From: Haberlea rhodopensis
Taxonomy: Eukaryota; Streptophyta; Magnoliopsida; Lamiales; Gesneriaceae
Assembly: GCA_907163345.1 (NCBI GenBank)
Contig: CAJQUN010000023.1
Coordinates: forward strand, 7,636,598-7,700,597
Direction: 5' to 3'
DNA length: 64,000 nt
How positions within the stretch are numbered: position 1 is the stretch's first letter; each line of letters opens with the position of its first letter. The notes under the pieces are model-generated. The model was not told the DNA's origin and ran no database searches. It worked only from the letters and a program-made list of their open reading frames with translations. Below are positions 23,268 through 36,578 of this stretch, piece after piece. The position numbers and the translations under genes are program-made.

Positions 23268-25666
23268 ATGGGAATTTGCTTGAGTCGTAGTGGTAGTAGA
23301 TCGCCCAGTGTTAACAGCTACGTTAACCAGATCGAAACCTCCAACAGCAGCAGCCAATGGAGTTCAGGTTATCAGATACCGGTTTCCAATTAATACAATA
23401 TGTATTCGCGTTTATTAGTGTCTTATGTGTGAATTTTGTGTGTTGAAATTGATGATGATGATGTTGTGTGATGTGATGCAGTGGCGACTACAACAATGTC
23501 TACGTCAAGCAAGATCGCTAATGTTTCTGGGAATAGCAGCATATTTTCCGGAAGCGATCATGAGACGAGCTCTCCGGCTTCCGCCGCCGGCCAGATGTTA
23601 CCCCTTCCCAACTTGAAGGTTTTCACGTTTTCAGAGCTAAAGACCGCCACCAGAAATTTCAGAAGTGATACACTTCTGGGAGAAGGTGGATTTGGCAAAG
23701 TGTACAAGGGATGGCTCCTGGGAACAAATGGGGAAAGAACAGTTATTGCTGTAAAGAAGTTGAATTCAGAAAGCACCCAGGGATTTCAAGAATGGCAGGT
23801 CTCTTACAATACCAGTAAACGATGTGTTATTTTGATCGTATAGAATTTCTGATCATTAAACCTAATCAATCTTAATTCTTCAGTCAGAGATAAATTTCCT
23901 TGGAAGACTTTCTCATCCCAATCTGGTGAAGCTGTTGGGCTACTGTTGGGAGGGAATAGAGCTATTGCTGGTCTATGAATTCATGCCGAAAGGGAGCTTA
24001 GAGAACCATCTGTTCGGAAGTAAGCGCGTCAATGATTGAATCGGAGGACCAGTAATTTAGGGATAAAACGCTTTTGGGTTAATTTCCTGTTCTCTGTGTT
24101 TAAAATATTAGTGACCCGATTTAGTCTCTCATATTTTAAAAATTTGTCAGTCATGACTGATTGATGGATATTTTTAAAACTTTAGGGATTAAACCGGATC
24201 TAGCTTGTTATAATTCAGTTCCTAAAATTTAAACATATTCTCGATTCAATCCAAAACCACTTGCTTCTTAAGGCTGAATTAACATCAGGACAATTAAAAA
24301 CTTTTTTAAAACTATAGGAATTAAACCGGGTTAATCAAAATTTTAGGCTCTGAAACATGAATGAACCCAAACTACGGGATGTATTAATATATTCCCCACT
24401 AATTTATATATGAAAATTTGATGATTCAAATTCTTGGGTTCAGGGGGTTCTTCTGTTCAGCCACTTCCGTGGGACATTAGGCTTAAGATATTAATCGGAG
24501 CAGCTCATGGTCTTGCATTCTTGCATGCTTCAGATAGAAAAGTTATCTATAGAGACTTCAAGGCATCCAACATATTGCTTGATGGGGTAAGCTACTGTTC
24601 ACACTATGAATCGCTATAGCTCTCCCGTTCTCATGGTTAGCCGAAACTGCCGTTCCACGACCGTTTTTGCGAACCATGCTTGTTCTAGAACATTAATCTT
24701 TTCGTTTTTTAACATAGATATAATTATCTTTTTGATCGGGGGAGGGATAATTATGATTGGCTGTCATCGCTATGCTTTATTTCATTCGTCTGCGCCACAT
24801 GCATTTTATACTTATGCATGTACAATCAATCTAGTTGTATGGTTGGTTTTCTTGCAAGAAATGATATATTCCTATGGTTTATAAATTTGTTGATCCACTT
24901 ATCTTTTTGACATTGGTTTGATTTTTCATCTGTGTTCAGTCATACCACGCAAAGTTATCAGATTTTGGTCTCGCAAAAATGGGCCCAACAGAAAGCAAAT
25001 CCCACGTAACAACGCAGGTAATGGGAACCAATGGTTACGCTGCCCCTGAATATGTAGCCACAGGTAATTGACACGTTCTTCAATACTCGTGAGCTAATTT
25101 CTTTTATACTACGGCTAGAAAGCGAAGCAAAGACTGCGAAATGTGGTTACGTATATAATGACGTTCGTTTTTTTTCTTGTCTACGATCTACTTTAATGGG
25201 GGCAGGGCACTTGTACGTCAAGAGCGATGTATACGGTTTTGGTGTCGTCTTAGTGGAGATGCTGACAGGGTTACGGACACTCGACACAAATCGTCCAACC
25301 GGGCAAAAGAATCTGGTTGAATGGATCAAGCCGCATCTAAATGACAAGAGGAAGTTAAAGAACGTTATGGATTCACGGCTGGAAGGAAAATATCCCTCGA
25401 GATCAGCTTTACAAATAGCTAAGCTTTCTCTAGATTGTCTCGAAGGTGAACCAAAAAACAGACCATCAATGCAAGAAATTGTGAAGACCTTGGAGAGAAT
25501 CGATGGTGCTCAGGAGACATTACCCAGAGACCAGCTCAGAGTAAAATCTTCTCATCAGCCAATCAATCGACGTGGTGGCGTTGGCCAGCAGACTCTTCAG
25601 CATCGTTCCCCACTTCGTCCGAGGCAAGACGTAAATCAAACATATCCACTGCCACAGCGTATGTAG
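23268..25666 (+). CDS. Receptor-like cytoplasmic kinase, class VII (PBL/APK1-like)
   Basis: Six exons: 23268-23367, 23482-23798, 23884-24019, 24444-24586, 24940-25063, 25206-25666, giving 426 residues. The start is set by MGICLS, a typical N-myristoylation/palmitoylation signal that anchors these kinases to the plasma membrane. The kinase domain shows the glycine loop GEGGFGKV (100-107), the ATP-binding lysine in AVKK (K125), the catalytic loop YRDFKASN (220-227), DFG (240-242) and the activation segment ending APEYVATGHL. FTFSELKTATRNF before the domain and YRD in place of HRD are typical of RLCK VII. These kinases relay signals from surface immune or growth receptors. The activation segment reads GTNGY where most relatives have GTYGY. 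The C-terminal tail after residue 370 is basic, low complexity and not conserved. No receptor ectodomain is present. Confidence 0.92.
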
Positions 25667-26345
25667 CCACTCCTAGCGAGTCGCAAATAAGAACTGCTTG
25701 CCATGAAGAGCTGTTTCTTCTTGTGATATTATACTCCATTGTTTTATACTGTACCAAAGTGATGAAGTATAGGGAATTGCAATCATGGAAACTGTGCCAT
25801 TTTCTTTCTACGATGAATTTGTGATCGATGTAAAGATACTTTCTACTTATATGCCTGTATATTGAACGGATTTTTAATCTCACCCAATGGGTAGCTCAGG
25901 ATTCAAGCATTGATAAATCGATTCTGTAGTGATTGTACCAGTCTGTTTCTCAATTTAGATTGATCAATGTACAAGGAAATTGAATCAAGAATGTGCACAA
26001 ACGTACTAATCAAAGCAATAAAACGACACAAGGATTTATAGTGGTTCGGACAACTTCTCCTACTTCACTCAGACCCGCAAATCTTTCCACTAAAACCAAA
26101 AGAATTGTTTACACAAGAGATTCACTCTCAGTTATACACCATACAATCAAGAATTAATATCAATGAATTCTCATATCTTGCATTCTCAACTCTATAAAGA
26201 ACTTTTCCCCAGCAATGTGTTTGATCGAAGAGAGTGGAAAGATTAGTCTCTTGCACAGCTCCTGCTTCCTTTATATATTGAGATGCTCCAGCCTAGCTTC
26301 TGGAAGTTATTCAGATATCCACAGATAGACTTGAGCCCTTAGTGG
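25667..26345 (-). other. 3' UTR of the kinase gene, then LTR/TRIM-like sequence
   Basis: The first 250 bases are likely 3' UTR. From about 25980 to 26330 the sequence resembles an LTR or TRIM read on the minus strand: AGGATTTATAGTGGTTCGGA is a word common in plant retroelement LTRs, and TATATAAAGGAAG on the minus strand (about 26268-26280) looks like its promoter. No internal region or target duplication was found. Confidence 0.4.
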
Positions 26346-26520
26346 GGTGGGTTCAATAATGACATTTGGTAATGTTTAATGACTTTTGTTAATTTTAAAA
26401 GTTTAGAGGTATTCAATATGGACTTTTATAAACTCTACACAAATCTACTAGTATTCAAAAAAGACTGTTCTAGAGTTTTTAAAAGTCAAGTGGTATCCAA
26501 AAGTCATTACTGAATACACC
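26346..26520. mobile_element. MITE with terminal inverted repeats
   Basis: The left end GGTGGGTTCAATAATGAC and the right end (complement GGTGTATTCAGTAATGAC) pair over 18 bases with three differences, and pairing continues through ACATTTGG / ACTTTTGG. The element is 175 bp with no ORF. The flanks resemble one another weakly, so the superfamily (Mutator-like is possible) is open. Confidence 0.6.
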
Positions 26521-26656
26521 ATTGAGTGCCATTTGTATTTGTGCGCATAAATATATATGAACTCTATACTCGTGTTGTTTCAGCTTGAATTTTTAAAGAA
26601 CAAGAACCATATTAATACGGATTTGTCGTTGATATTTTTTACGTCATTTATTTATA

Positions 26657-26684
26657 CTAGTACGAAGTACGTGCGATGCACGTA
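26657..26684 (-). mobile_element. Helitron 3' terminus (minus orientation)
   Basis: On the minus strand the sequence reads a hairpin TACGTGC-ATC-GCACGTA (26668-26684), seven bases, then CTAG (26657-26660) followed by T, as expected for a Helitron 3' end. The element would extend rightwards from here; its 5' end was not found. A 60-codon minus frame at 26980-27162 inside the next 500 bases could be captured DNA but is not recognised. Confidence 0.55.
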
Positions 26685-28050
26685 GAATCAATTGCATATT
26701 AAAAAGTTTGGAGTTAAAAATACAATCTTTAAATCTTATGTTATATAATAAAATAAGAGAAATTCAAGTTAATTTAGTTCAAAATTATGATTAATTCAGT
26801 TCCAAATCATCAAATAGGATTTTTATAAAAAAAAAATTAAATCATCCTTAATATGATTATGATTATTTGAAATATCTATCACAGTTAACTTTAAAGAATG
26901 TATAAACTAAATAAGAATATCACATTTTGTAGAGTTGTACAATAACATAATATTCATTGCATTGTTATAGGTTTTAATATTACCCGTTCATACACAAAAA
27001 ACCACCTTCCTGACTTATTTTGAGTTTTGATTTGGAAGAAGGTTGGTTTCTTAGCGAACCATGAGGATGAGCATAATACCCTTTTGATTTTGTTGCAGGG
27101 GCGCTAATAGAATAAACATTTGAACTATCTATTGAGCTCGTCTTAAAGAAGTTGCAAGACAAAAAAGTTGATAAGTGGGTTGTATCTTCTTTTGCTGGTA
27201 CACTTATGTATAAAAAATTGAGGAACAGAAGGGTCGTGATTTGGTTTTAAATATGGATGAGGAGCCAATTTATATAAGAAGCAGTAAGGACAATGTTAAG
27301 CCACAATCAATACAACTCTAATTTTATAATATTATTTGTTAGTATATTTTTTATTTGAATTTTCAACCAAAATGACCATTCATATTTCAGCTTAAGATGT
27401 ATAACGATGAGAAGCAATAAAAGCTAATATTTAATGCTTCATTATAATTGGGGTCCAAACTTCAGTAGACTAAGAATATAACAACAAGCAATAAAACCCT
27501 ATTATTTATTTTTGTAACATTTAGTTGAGGTTTCCAACAAATATGAGTTCATCAATACTGTATTCAACTATCATTTTAGGTAATTTACATCGATGATTAA
27601 CATTGATAAATATAGTAACTTGAATCAAACACCAGATATAGATAGTATTTGATCGTATAATTCAAAACATTGTGTCTTAACATTAACCACTTAGACTCCA
27701 ACGAGAGAATCTTGATTCTTCAGTCATAAGAACCTAGATATCATATCAAGTACTAATAAGGCTCAAATATACTCATAAAAAAAATTATATTAAATATAAT
27801 AGTATAACAGTTGATATAATTAATATCATAATTTTTTTGATTCAGTTTCCCAAGCATTGAAAAAATTAATAACATTGTGCTGTTAGGATTCATTTATGAT
27901 TTACCCATGCAATAATCACATGTAGTGATTGAAACGTACATGCAAATATATAATTGGACCGAGAAGCCGAGTGATCTCACCTGAGTATTATCCATGAGTT
28001 GGCTCCAATATAATATTAGACAAAGTAGGAAAATAAAATAAAAAACTTTG
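26685..28050. other. AT-rich spacer
   Basis: No gene supported. Probably includes the body of the Helitron whose end lies at 26657. Confidence 0.3.
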
Positions 28051-28059
28051 GCCAAACAT

Positions 28060-29160
28060 CCGCACTTTTATAGGGGTATAGATATAGATTTATGTTTATG
28101 TTTTTTACATTTATATGAGTATAGGCATATATGTATATGTATGGATGAAGGAATGAAGTATATGTATGTAATTTCACAATTGAAAAATCATCACAACATC
28201 AACACAAACATCAACACATTTATAGGTACTAATATAAAGCGTGTGCGGTCGCGTGGATACTAGTAAGATTATATATAATTTATTAAAAAAATATTAATTA
28301 AAAACGCGACGCCAATATGTCATATGACGGTTCGGCTACCATGTGCTAGGTATTCATCATGTTCGGTGCCACTATGTTCGGTATATGACGGTTCGGTTCT
28401 TGAGGGGACTTTACTCGAGAAGGCCAATATGTCATATGACATCACCTCACCCCCCCTGAAGTAAAGCAAGACGAGGTCATTGAAGTCTTATTTTATTGTC
28501 TTCGGGTGAAATGTGTGTATGTTGTGATGATTTTTCAATTGTGAAATGACTTATACACCCTTCATTCCTTCATCTATTCATATACATACATACCTATATA
28601 TCATATAATCTATATCTATTATCTATTATTATATTACCTATGTAAAAGTGTGGATGTAAGGGTAAAGTTTTGTATTGTGTTATTACTAATCTGACCATGA
28701 GTTGTGTGTTTTGGATTAAATGCATGGGCATTTGGTGGAAAATAGGCACAAAAAAATTGGGTCAAAGATGAAATATCATATTTTTTAACAAAAACCCAAC
28801 AATAAATACAATAACCATTAAATTATATACCATGAATCTATTACCTATCATATTACCATACATCCAACGAAAAGAAGATGAACAATCATGGGGGAGAAAA
28901 TACATGCACCCAATAATACATATAATAACCATTAAATTCTATACCATAAATCATCACAATGAACAATACAAAAGGAAAATGACAAACATACCCATAGGTC
29001 TACCAATAGACACATAAGTCACAGATACAAATTAGTGCAGAAACAATTCAAATTAAAATAAAACGTTTTGTGCTAAATGTTTATACCTACTGTTTATTTA
29101 TTTTTTACTTTGTTCATCTTGTTAAAATTTATCAAAAATTTGAATTTTTTTAAAATAACA

Positions 29161-29224
<64 letters not shown>

Positions 29225-29420
29225 ATATGAGTATATTGTATGTATGTATATGTATGGATGAAGGAATGAAGGGTGTATATGTAATTTCAAAATTGAAAAA
29301 TCATCACAATATCCACACATTTATAGGATTTATAAGTATATAGATATACATTATATGATATATAGGTATGCATGTATATGAATGGATGAATGAATGAAGG
29401 AATGAAGGGTGTATAAGTAA
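28060..29420. repeat. Locally repeated AT-rich unit in both orientations, with a (TA)n run
   Basis: A unit containing TATGTATGGATGAAGGAATG, GTAATTTC and AATTGAAAAATCATCACAA occurs directly at 28110-28235 and 29225-29345, with part of it again at 29375-29425. It occurs inverted at 28510-28650 (GATGATTTTTCAATTGTGAA, CCTTCATTCCTTCATC). A GCCAATATGTCATATGAC word is repeated at 28310 and 28423. A (TA)n tract fills 29166-29221. Confidence 0.75.
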
Positions 29421-29669
29421 TTTATATAAGCTCAAATGAACACAGATACAGAGAAAAGATACAATGACACTGGAACCTTGAGTGCCAATGCTTTTTCCCC
29501 CCCTACATATTTGTCTTAGTCACACGTCTTGTAGATCGATTAACACACTAGTTTTATATCCCACCTCCACTGGTCTAATAAAAATAAGACTATGGTTGTG
29601 AAACAGTCCCCAAAGGCCAAACTCCATTGTTTGGAAAAGAGGATAATTTGTTAAGTCCTGTAGAAGCCA

Positions 29670-32532
29670 CTATTTATTGCTACCAAATGAACTTCCAAGA
29701 CTTTGGTTATAAGCTTTATTAATGACATTAATTTTTATGGTTCTGGTCTTGGATGATCTGTGTATGTCAACACATTCATCAAGATCAGCGTCGCATGTCA
29801 AAAGCACCCATTCAGCATCATCGTCCAGGTATTTTATGTCGAGTTTACCCACATTTTCTACATTGAAACGCCTTAAAACCTCTTCTTTTAAGTCATTAAA
29901 ACTCCAGTGTGGATGCGGAGTGAATCGGATCTTTTCTTCCCCGAAAGTGGCTTTTATCCTGTAAGGGACTATGTCCCTCACCTCCCTGCTACTGTTCTGT
30001 GGCATAATTGGGGCCTCTAGGTGAATCAATTCTGCATCACACCTTGCTCTCTTTAGCATCCCTTGATCAGTCACTTGTTCTGCTGACAAAGCATCTCCAC
30101 TGAGAGTGAGAGATGATTGTTTCAACCCAGTAGAAAGATAGTAACTTGAACTGGTGCTATGACTGCTGGAGGAAGAAGGTGACTTGGAAGCACTCTGAGT
30201 TTTGATATTTGAAATATTTACGGGTAATTTCGGAGAGGTGAATTCCGGGAAGTTGCTGTAGAAAGAACCGAGCTTAATAGGACCCTCGGCAACCTGGACC
30301 GAATCCATCACAAGTTGGAGTTTCTTCAACGAATGATCAACTTTTTTTATCTTCCTAGAAGGCCATCGGGTGATCCCATGCTGCCTGCATATTCTTTTCA
30401 GAGTAGTAGGACAAACTGCAAATCGAAATAATGAAAATGGATTAGTAATTTTCAGAAACTAAAGCTATTGCTTCAAGGCTAATCGGCCAGCCATACCTCC
30501 AATGCTCTTGGCAGCATCTTTTAGGCTCCCAGCAAAATATTGCCTAAGTACTTCCAAACTGATGGTCTTCTCAGTCTTTGTCCGTCTCTTTTCGTTTGCT
30601 TTCCCATCTAAGGAAAGATACCCACCACAAGGGGAAAAATTTCCAGGATTATCCCACTGGGTTGTAACCTTGAATTCTCCTCCTGATTCCTCCTTGTTAT
30701 TATCATCAAAAGAAAGAGATACTCCTTTACCTTTATGCTGGGAATCCATTATATTCAAGATCCAGGATGGAGAATTTTGAGAAGGTTCTTCTGAACGAGA
30801 AGTAATAAAATTAGGCCAATTTTCCTCATATGACCTACCGCCTGTAGTGCTACCCATTTCTTTATCTGAAGTTTCTTGAGCCAACTCTTGATGGGACAGA
30901 ACTCTGAGACTCTGGAAAGTTTGTTGTATAATAGATAATAATGAGTCGAGCATCATCTTTTGGTCGTTGGAGTCTTTGCATTTTAGAGGCAAGAAGAACT
31001 CTAGAACAAAATCAGCCTTTCCCGTGTAGGTACTTCTGAGTCGTATTGCCACAGCAGCACACAAGTTAAACATCCTAGCATGATGTGATAGAGGGTAATC
31101 TGTCTTGCTAAAAGCCGTCACGTCCTCAGAAAAACATGGTTTATTAGTCATGAAGGCTTTCCCAGGAATACCTTCACCTTTGAGCAAGTGGTGTTCAGAG
31201 CATGCTTCGTGAAAGCCCGAAACTTGGGGATCAGCCACATAGCAGGCCGAGTCAATAGTTGAAACACAATGTGCATAATTCTCATCGGAGTGTCGGCACC
31301 CTTGTTTATGATGTTGAGTACAGGGCGTCCATGTCTGTGCCAAAGGCAGTTCATTCACACTGCATACATATTTCACAACATTTCTGATCTCCGCCAGGGC
31401 AGATTGGTAAGATTCATCACAACCCTGAGATCACATATTGTGTTTATGCATTAAAATTTCTATTTCTAATTGCCAATGATAGCAAGCACGACGAGGAAAC
31501 TTGAAAAGTTCTCGTTCTATACCTCTATACCGGGAGGACTTGGAACATCAAAACTCTTCAAATCAACATCCTATAAGAAAAAAATCAGTTTACGTGCATC
31601 CTTTGTTCGTTTAGGGTATATGGAAATAAGGGAAAAAAGCAAAACGAAATGTAAAACTAGAGCAATGAATAAAACAAGACCTGTAGAGCTCTGCAGATAT
31701 TTTCAAGCTCAGGGCGGTAATTGAGTTTCTGAGTAGTCGTCACGATTTCAACCACCCCCAAGCAACGACGACTCCCCAGTTCAAAAACAGGAAGTGCTAG
31801 TGATCCTCTAACATTGTACTGTTGCGCGTGATTAACGCGTGTATACTCCTCTCTTTTGAAAAACCGAACATCCGGAGTCCATTCCGGCAGCTTCTTCAAG
31901 AAAACCCGGCCGGGCAGCCCAACAAACTCCCTGGACTCCTCATCTGCTGCGAACTGATAATTTCTAGACACATCCCTGTACTCAGCTAGATTTTTGCAGT
32001 TGGGATCCAGTGAAAATGGCTGGTTGTTAGTTTCAAGAACTTGTCTGCCATCTTTCTTTACAGGAAACCAGATTTGGATGAGCACATTTTTATCTCTTAC
32101 GGAGTCTTTAAGGCGTTTAATAGCATCGTTTAATCTCTTCCTCACTGAAATCGGATCACGAGCATTGATTGGGTTTCGGTTTGGTTCAACCCACAACCTT
32201 GTGTTCATTTCCATGTCGGGGTTATTTAAAGAACCTGATGCAACGGTGGATTCATTGCTATGAGAAAGATCATGGTCCATTTGCGGATTATTAAGGAACA
32301 AATCTGAAGTTTGTGTTTCTTTTAAGATATTGATCTGACTTTGGTTCGTGTTCCAGCTGCCTACGTTGTCTGAAGCAGGAAAAATAAATGAAGGAGAGGT
32401 TAAATGATGAGTTGAAATAGGCTGCCAAAAGTTGGATCCATCAGCAGTCTGAGTCTCTAACCAGAATCCATCGTACAAGAGTTGATCCATAAGATTGAAA
32501 TCAACGGTGGTGAATCCAAATTCTTCCATCAT
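29670..32532 (-). CDS. NLP: NIN-like protein (NLP) transcription factor with RWP-RK and PB1 domains
   Basis: Four coding exons on the minus strand: 32532-31681, 31570-31523, 31424-30497, 30415-29670, in continuous frame for 857 residues. The first in-frame ATG gives MMEEFGF. The N-terminal half is the NLP GAF-like region (about 130-430), with VLIQIWFPVKKDGRQVLET, LPGRVFLKKLPEWTPDVRFF and GEGIPGKAF. The RWP-RK domain spans about 585-640, with EVLRQYFAGSLKDAAKSIGG in exon 3 and TTLKRICRQHGITRWPSRK in exon 4; the signature RWPSRK is residues 626-631. The PB1 domain (about 758-840) includes IKATFGEEKIRF and YLDDDAEWVLLTCDADLDEC. NLPs bind nitrate-responsive elements in the nucleus and drive nitrate and nitrogen-starvation responses; PB1 mediates pairing among NLPs. 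It looks closer to the NLP4/5 group than to NLP6/7, but that is an impression. All domains are intact. Confidence 0.94.
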
Positions 32533-33300
32533 CAATAACAACACGTGCTATTTATTATGAACCTGGATCATCATACAATTAAAATGCAAAGAATTCCAAA
32601 TATATACTGAATCATGCATATATATTTCAAAAACCACTACAGAAATTCAAATAAAAAAATTTCTCTGACAAACCAGTGATGGATCAGCTCGGACATACAA
32701 GAAAAGATGGTACAATTTCTTCATATAATATACATCTGCTACATGGAAATTAACTGTACACCTGAAATCAAGAGAAAAGAAAAATGAAGGGTTGAGTAAC
32801 AGTGACAGCAACAAATATTTTTCAACACCATTTTATAAATGGAAAAGACATATGAACATGATATATATATGAAATCAAAGTTAAGAACAGGGAGGAAAAA
32901 GAAGATCTCACTTGGACAAGGAATTAACAAATTCTTATGAATCAACAATATGCTCCACAGTCTGTAACAGTAGAAAATTTTCCAGTTTCGTTCCTGTTCC
33001 CTCTCAATGAATCCCACTCTAATTAACAAGGAAAAAATGTAATCATTTAAGCAAATTTTTGGTTCATATATATATTTTTTCCTTCATGCATGTCCTCTTC
33101 TTCCCCTAACCATCGTTAAAAATTTCAGGTTTCTTCTGGGCTGTGATTTTTTTTTTTTTTGTTGTGGGCGTGTGATGGCAATGAGAGAGAAAAAGTACGA
33201 AGAATCTTCACTCTTGTGATGATGCTATATTGGGTGGCAGTGAATCATATAAAAAGTGAGAGAATCTTACCCATTGATAAATACTTACATATATGTTGAC
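32533..33300 (-). promoter_or_regulatory. 5' UTR and promoter region of the NLP gene
   Basis: No coding sequence. In this position a leader with one or more introns is likely for the family; possible splice sites exist but none could be fixed. Poly-T at 33150-33160 and CT/GA-rich stretches near 33185-33260 may be core promoter. Confidence 0.35.
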
Positions 33301-34263
33301 TTTTTGCATGTATGATGTTTTATTTTTAGCATTAAATGCAGATAAAAAATTCGATCTGTCCAAGAACAGAAAAATCGTAGGTAATTCCGTAATTATTAGG
33401 TAATTAACTGTTTATGTATATACAGTTAATGGATTTGAAATCGACAAAATCCTATGACTAACGAGCAAATAATTGAGAGTTTTTGAAAACTGATAAAGAT
33501 GATGTGTTTGAAGATGATAGTTCTACTATAGAGACATATTCTCGAAAGCAAGTTCTTAAAACAACCATATTTTGTTGAGTTATGAGAAAATCACATCAGA
33601 AATTCTTACCATGTTAAGAAAAGTCAGATATATTAGATTCAAAGTTACATCAATTTCAACAAGAAACGAAGTCTTCATAGATTAATCATCATATGTAGTT
33701 ATATGTGGTCTATATGGATTCTTAAATATATATTGTTTTATAAATTTAACGAATTATTAGTTTAGCCTATTGGCTCCAAGTCGGGATCAGCCAAAAATAT
33801 TATTTAAACTAGATTATTAATTAATCGAGTATTATAGGTTTTGAGCAATTATTACAAATACAGGGAAATTGTGGTGGGGGATGAGGCTCAAACACGAGAT
33901 ATCGGTCTTTTTAATGAATCTAGTGTCAGCTAGGCCTCAAGATACTCGGCATGTGTGTATGTATAATTGTATATGTGAATGGCTCTCGAAATGCTCTCAG
34001 GGGCATGCGTATGTCTCTCAAGATCCTCTTAGGGACATGCATTTGCTGCCTCTATTTCATAATCAGCTTCGAATCACCGCATCTCAACTATAAGTCGTCC
34101 CTCCACACTCCAACGTACCAAACAATAATATATGTATTTTTTTGTAATAAGTGTGTCAATCACTACTATATTATATTTTATTCACTAGTGCTTATGCACA
34201 ACCAACAAGCAATGCTTTTTTTGTTTAAGAAAGTTGATCCATGTTAGTTAACTATAACAAGCA
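33301..34263. other. Spacer, no supported gene
   Basis: AT-rich with short, unrecognised frames only. It ends in the ACTTA target duplication (34264-34268) of the next element. Confidence 0.35.
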
Positions 34264-34268
34264 ACTTA

Positions 34269-36495
34269 TGTAAAGACGCGGATTTGAGGCTATCCAACAA
34301 GTGAGTTAATTGTTACAAGTTAAACTCTTTTGTTATCAAATAAATGATTAGGTGTTAGTATTTGAATTAGAACTCTAATTAAATCAAGATGGTTTAATTA
34401 AGTGTCCTGGTGGGTGTCAAATTCTTGTTAGATGTTGTTCCACATTTCCTAAACTCTAGCCAAGAGTTACCTTAGCATCAAGGAGTCCCAAATCATCACA
34501 AACTCCTCCAATCCTCACCATATTTCAGCATCTTGATCGGATCAGTATCAGGTTTGCTACCACCACAATCTGCACAGATTTGGTTTACCAAATTTCGAAG
34601 GATTGAATCTCAAAACTCCACATAATTTCCTCTTTAATCACTCTATAAGCCATGGCAAGAATTTAACTAAATTGTGCAACTAAGTTTTGAAATTTTCAAT
34701 CTCTCCTCCAGCCACAAAATCGTCCCAGAATCTTCTCAACATCTACAAACAATCTGCACAGAATGTTTATGCAGAATTTCGATGTGTTGCACCTCTAAAC
34801 ACCTCGTTGATTCCCTTAAGATTCTCGATAAGCTTGCATAAGAACTTCATGAGATTAAACTTGGTATTTTCGCCTTTTCCATCTCTCCATAATCGCCCCA
34901 GGATCTGTCATCAAATCTGCACAAACCTTGATCCGATAAATTCGAAGGCTTGCACCTCTTCTCCCATGTCTTGTTCGGAGAATCCCAAGCCATAACAACT
35001 CTTCCTTTACCTCATCATGTTGCACCTCAATAACCGAAAACTCTAAGCCATGAAGCAAAGATTTTCGAAGATCTCATAAGGAGACAAACCATCACAAACA
35101 CCTCCGATTTCCCACCTCAGAATCTGCACAAATCTTCCCCCTATATTTTCGATTAAGACTCATACTCCAACACTTCAAGATCGGTGCACCTTTTTGCCTA
35201 CAAATAGAGCCAACCAATAGTAGTTTTTTTTCACATCAAACCCCCTCTTTCAGTCACTAAAGCCTAGAAGAAATCCCCTCTCTCTCAAGCCTTGAGTCTG
35301 CACGTTTGTTACCAGAATCTCTCCAACCTTCTGTTCGACATTGGAAGTACAGAATATCAGATTTTAAGCCAAGGTTTCTGCCTCGTTTTTGGAATCTGTT
35401 TCATCGAATTTTACCAGCAAGCTTCACCAAGGAATCGAGCCTTGATTCTGTCCAAGTTTTCAGAAACGTTTCAACACCTTGTTCCATCGAATTATCAGCA
35501 AGTTCGAACTAAGAATCGAGAGATTCTTGGCCAGATTTCCAGCAACTAAAGCTTCGAGTTGTTCCAGAATTTGGTTCAAGTTTTGGACGTTCTTCTCGTG
35601 TTGTTCGAAAGCCAAGGAGATAAGAATTCATTTGTTTCATACCTTTGATCAATCAAGCACGATACCAAAGCACTGTAAGTGGGCTTTTGCTATTTATTCG
35701 TTTCGTTTTTGAAAAACTATAATATGTTTTGAAATCCCGATCGATATGAACTATGTGAAACTATGAAAAGTATATTTTGTAAGCACCTTAAACTCGAAAT
35801 CTAATTGGATTGGAATTCCCCATGACCCTGATGCGGTGGGGTGTAACCTGTAAAAGAACCTTATACGGTGGTTATCCGTTGTTTCTGGAGTATCCAGACC
35901 CTTTATTCGTGGGTAAGCCGATGTCATGACCTCATCTCTAGGAGGGATAAGTCTAGAGACTGATATCAGTACCAAGAGGAGATTAGATGCTTTACTGTGC
36001 TTAAGTATATGAAAAATTATGAACAATATGAGATGTCATGTTATGGCTCGTTGGAGCAATTATGTCAAGATACATTCATATCGGTTTATGTCAAGTTTTG
36101 ATTCATGTTTTGAAAATTATGAGTATTTATTATGATATCATATCGATTGTCCCCCACTTGCTGAGTGTTTTCCAAAGCACTCAACCCCTTACTCTACATC
36201 CCCAGATAAAGCTGAAGAAGAGGTTGAAGCTGAAGAAGAACACCAATTCTGGGGTTGGTGATTTGTCCGCTGCGTATTTCTTAAGACTCTAAGTTTTTCA
36301 TTAAGTACGATTTTAATTCGTTTATGATGTTTAAGTTTTTATTTACACGTTTTTATTCCAATGTAAATACAAAGGTTATTCATTTATGGAAAATAGACTG
36401 GTTTTCGTTTGTTACGATATTACGAGGCTTATTGGTTTTCTAGTTGTAATGGAAACCAATGTCGGTGTTATCGACCCCGGTCTCGGGGCGTGACA
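34269..36495 (+). mobile_element. Solo LTR of a Ty3-gypsy-type retrotransposon
   Basis: The segment starts TGTAAAGACGCGGATTTGAG and ends CGACCCCGGTCTCGGGGCGTGACA-like sequence (ending GGGGCGTGACA), with the TG...CA and short inverted ends typical of gypsy LTRs. A perfect 5-bp duplication ACTTA flanks it (34264-34268, 36496-36500). No gag-pol follows, so this is a solo LTR left by recombination between two LTRs. A promoter-like TACAAATAG lies near 35199. Confidence 0.8.
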
Positions 36496-36578
36496 ACTTA
36501 TACTTTATAATTAAAATTATATGTGAGTTGGTAGAATGTTATACTTACATTTATTTTCAATTAAAAGCACAATCTAAA

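Noticed and set aside
24606..24884. 92-codon plus frame
   Set aside because: It lies inside intron 4 of the kinase gene, whose exon borders are well fixed by conserved residues.
29077..29343. 88-codon plus frame
   Set aside because: It is built largely from the (TA)n run and the local repeat.
34269..36300. Several 60-100-codon frames at 34.7-36.3 kb
   Set aside because: They fall within the solo LTR and share no coding features.
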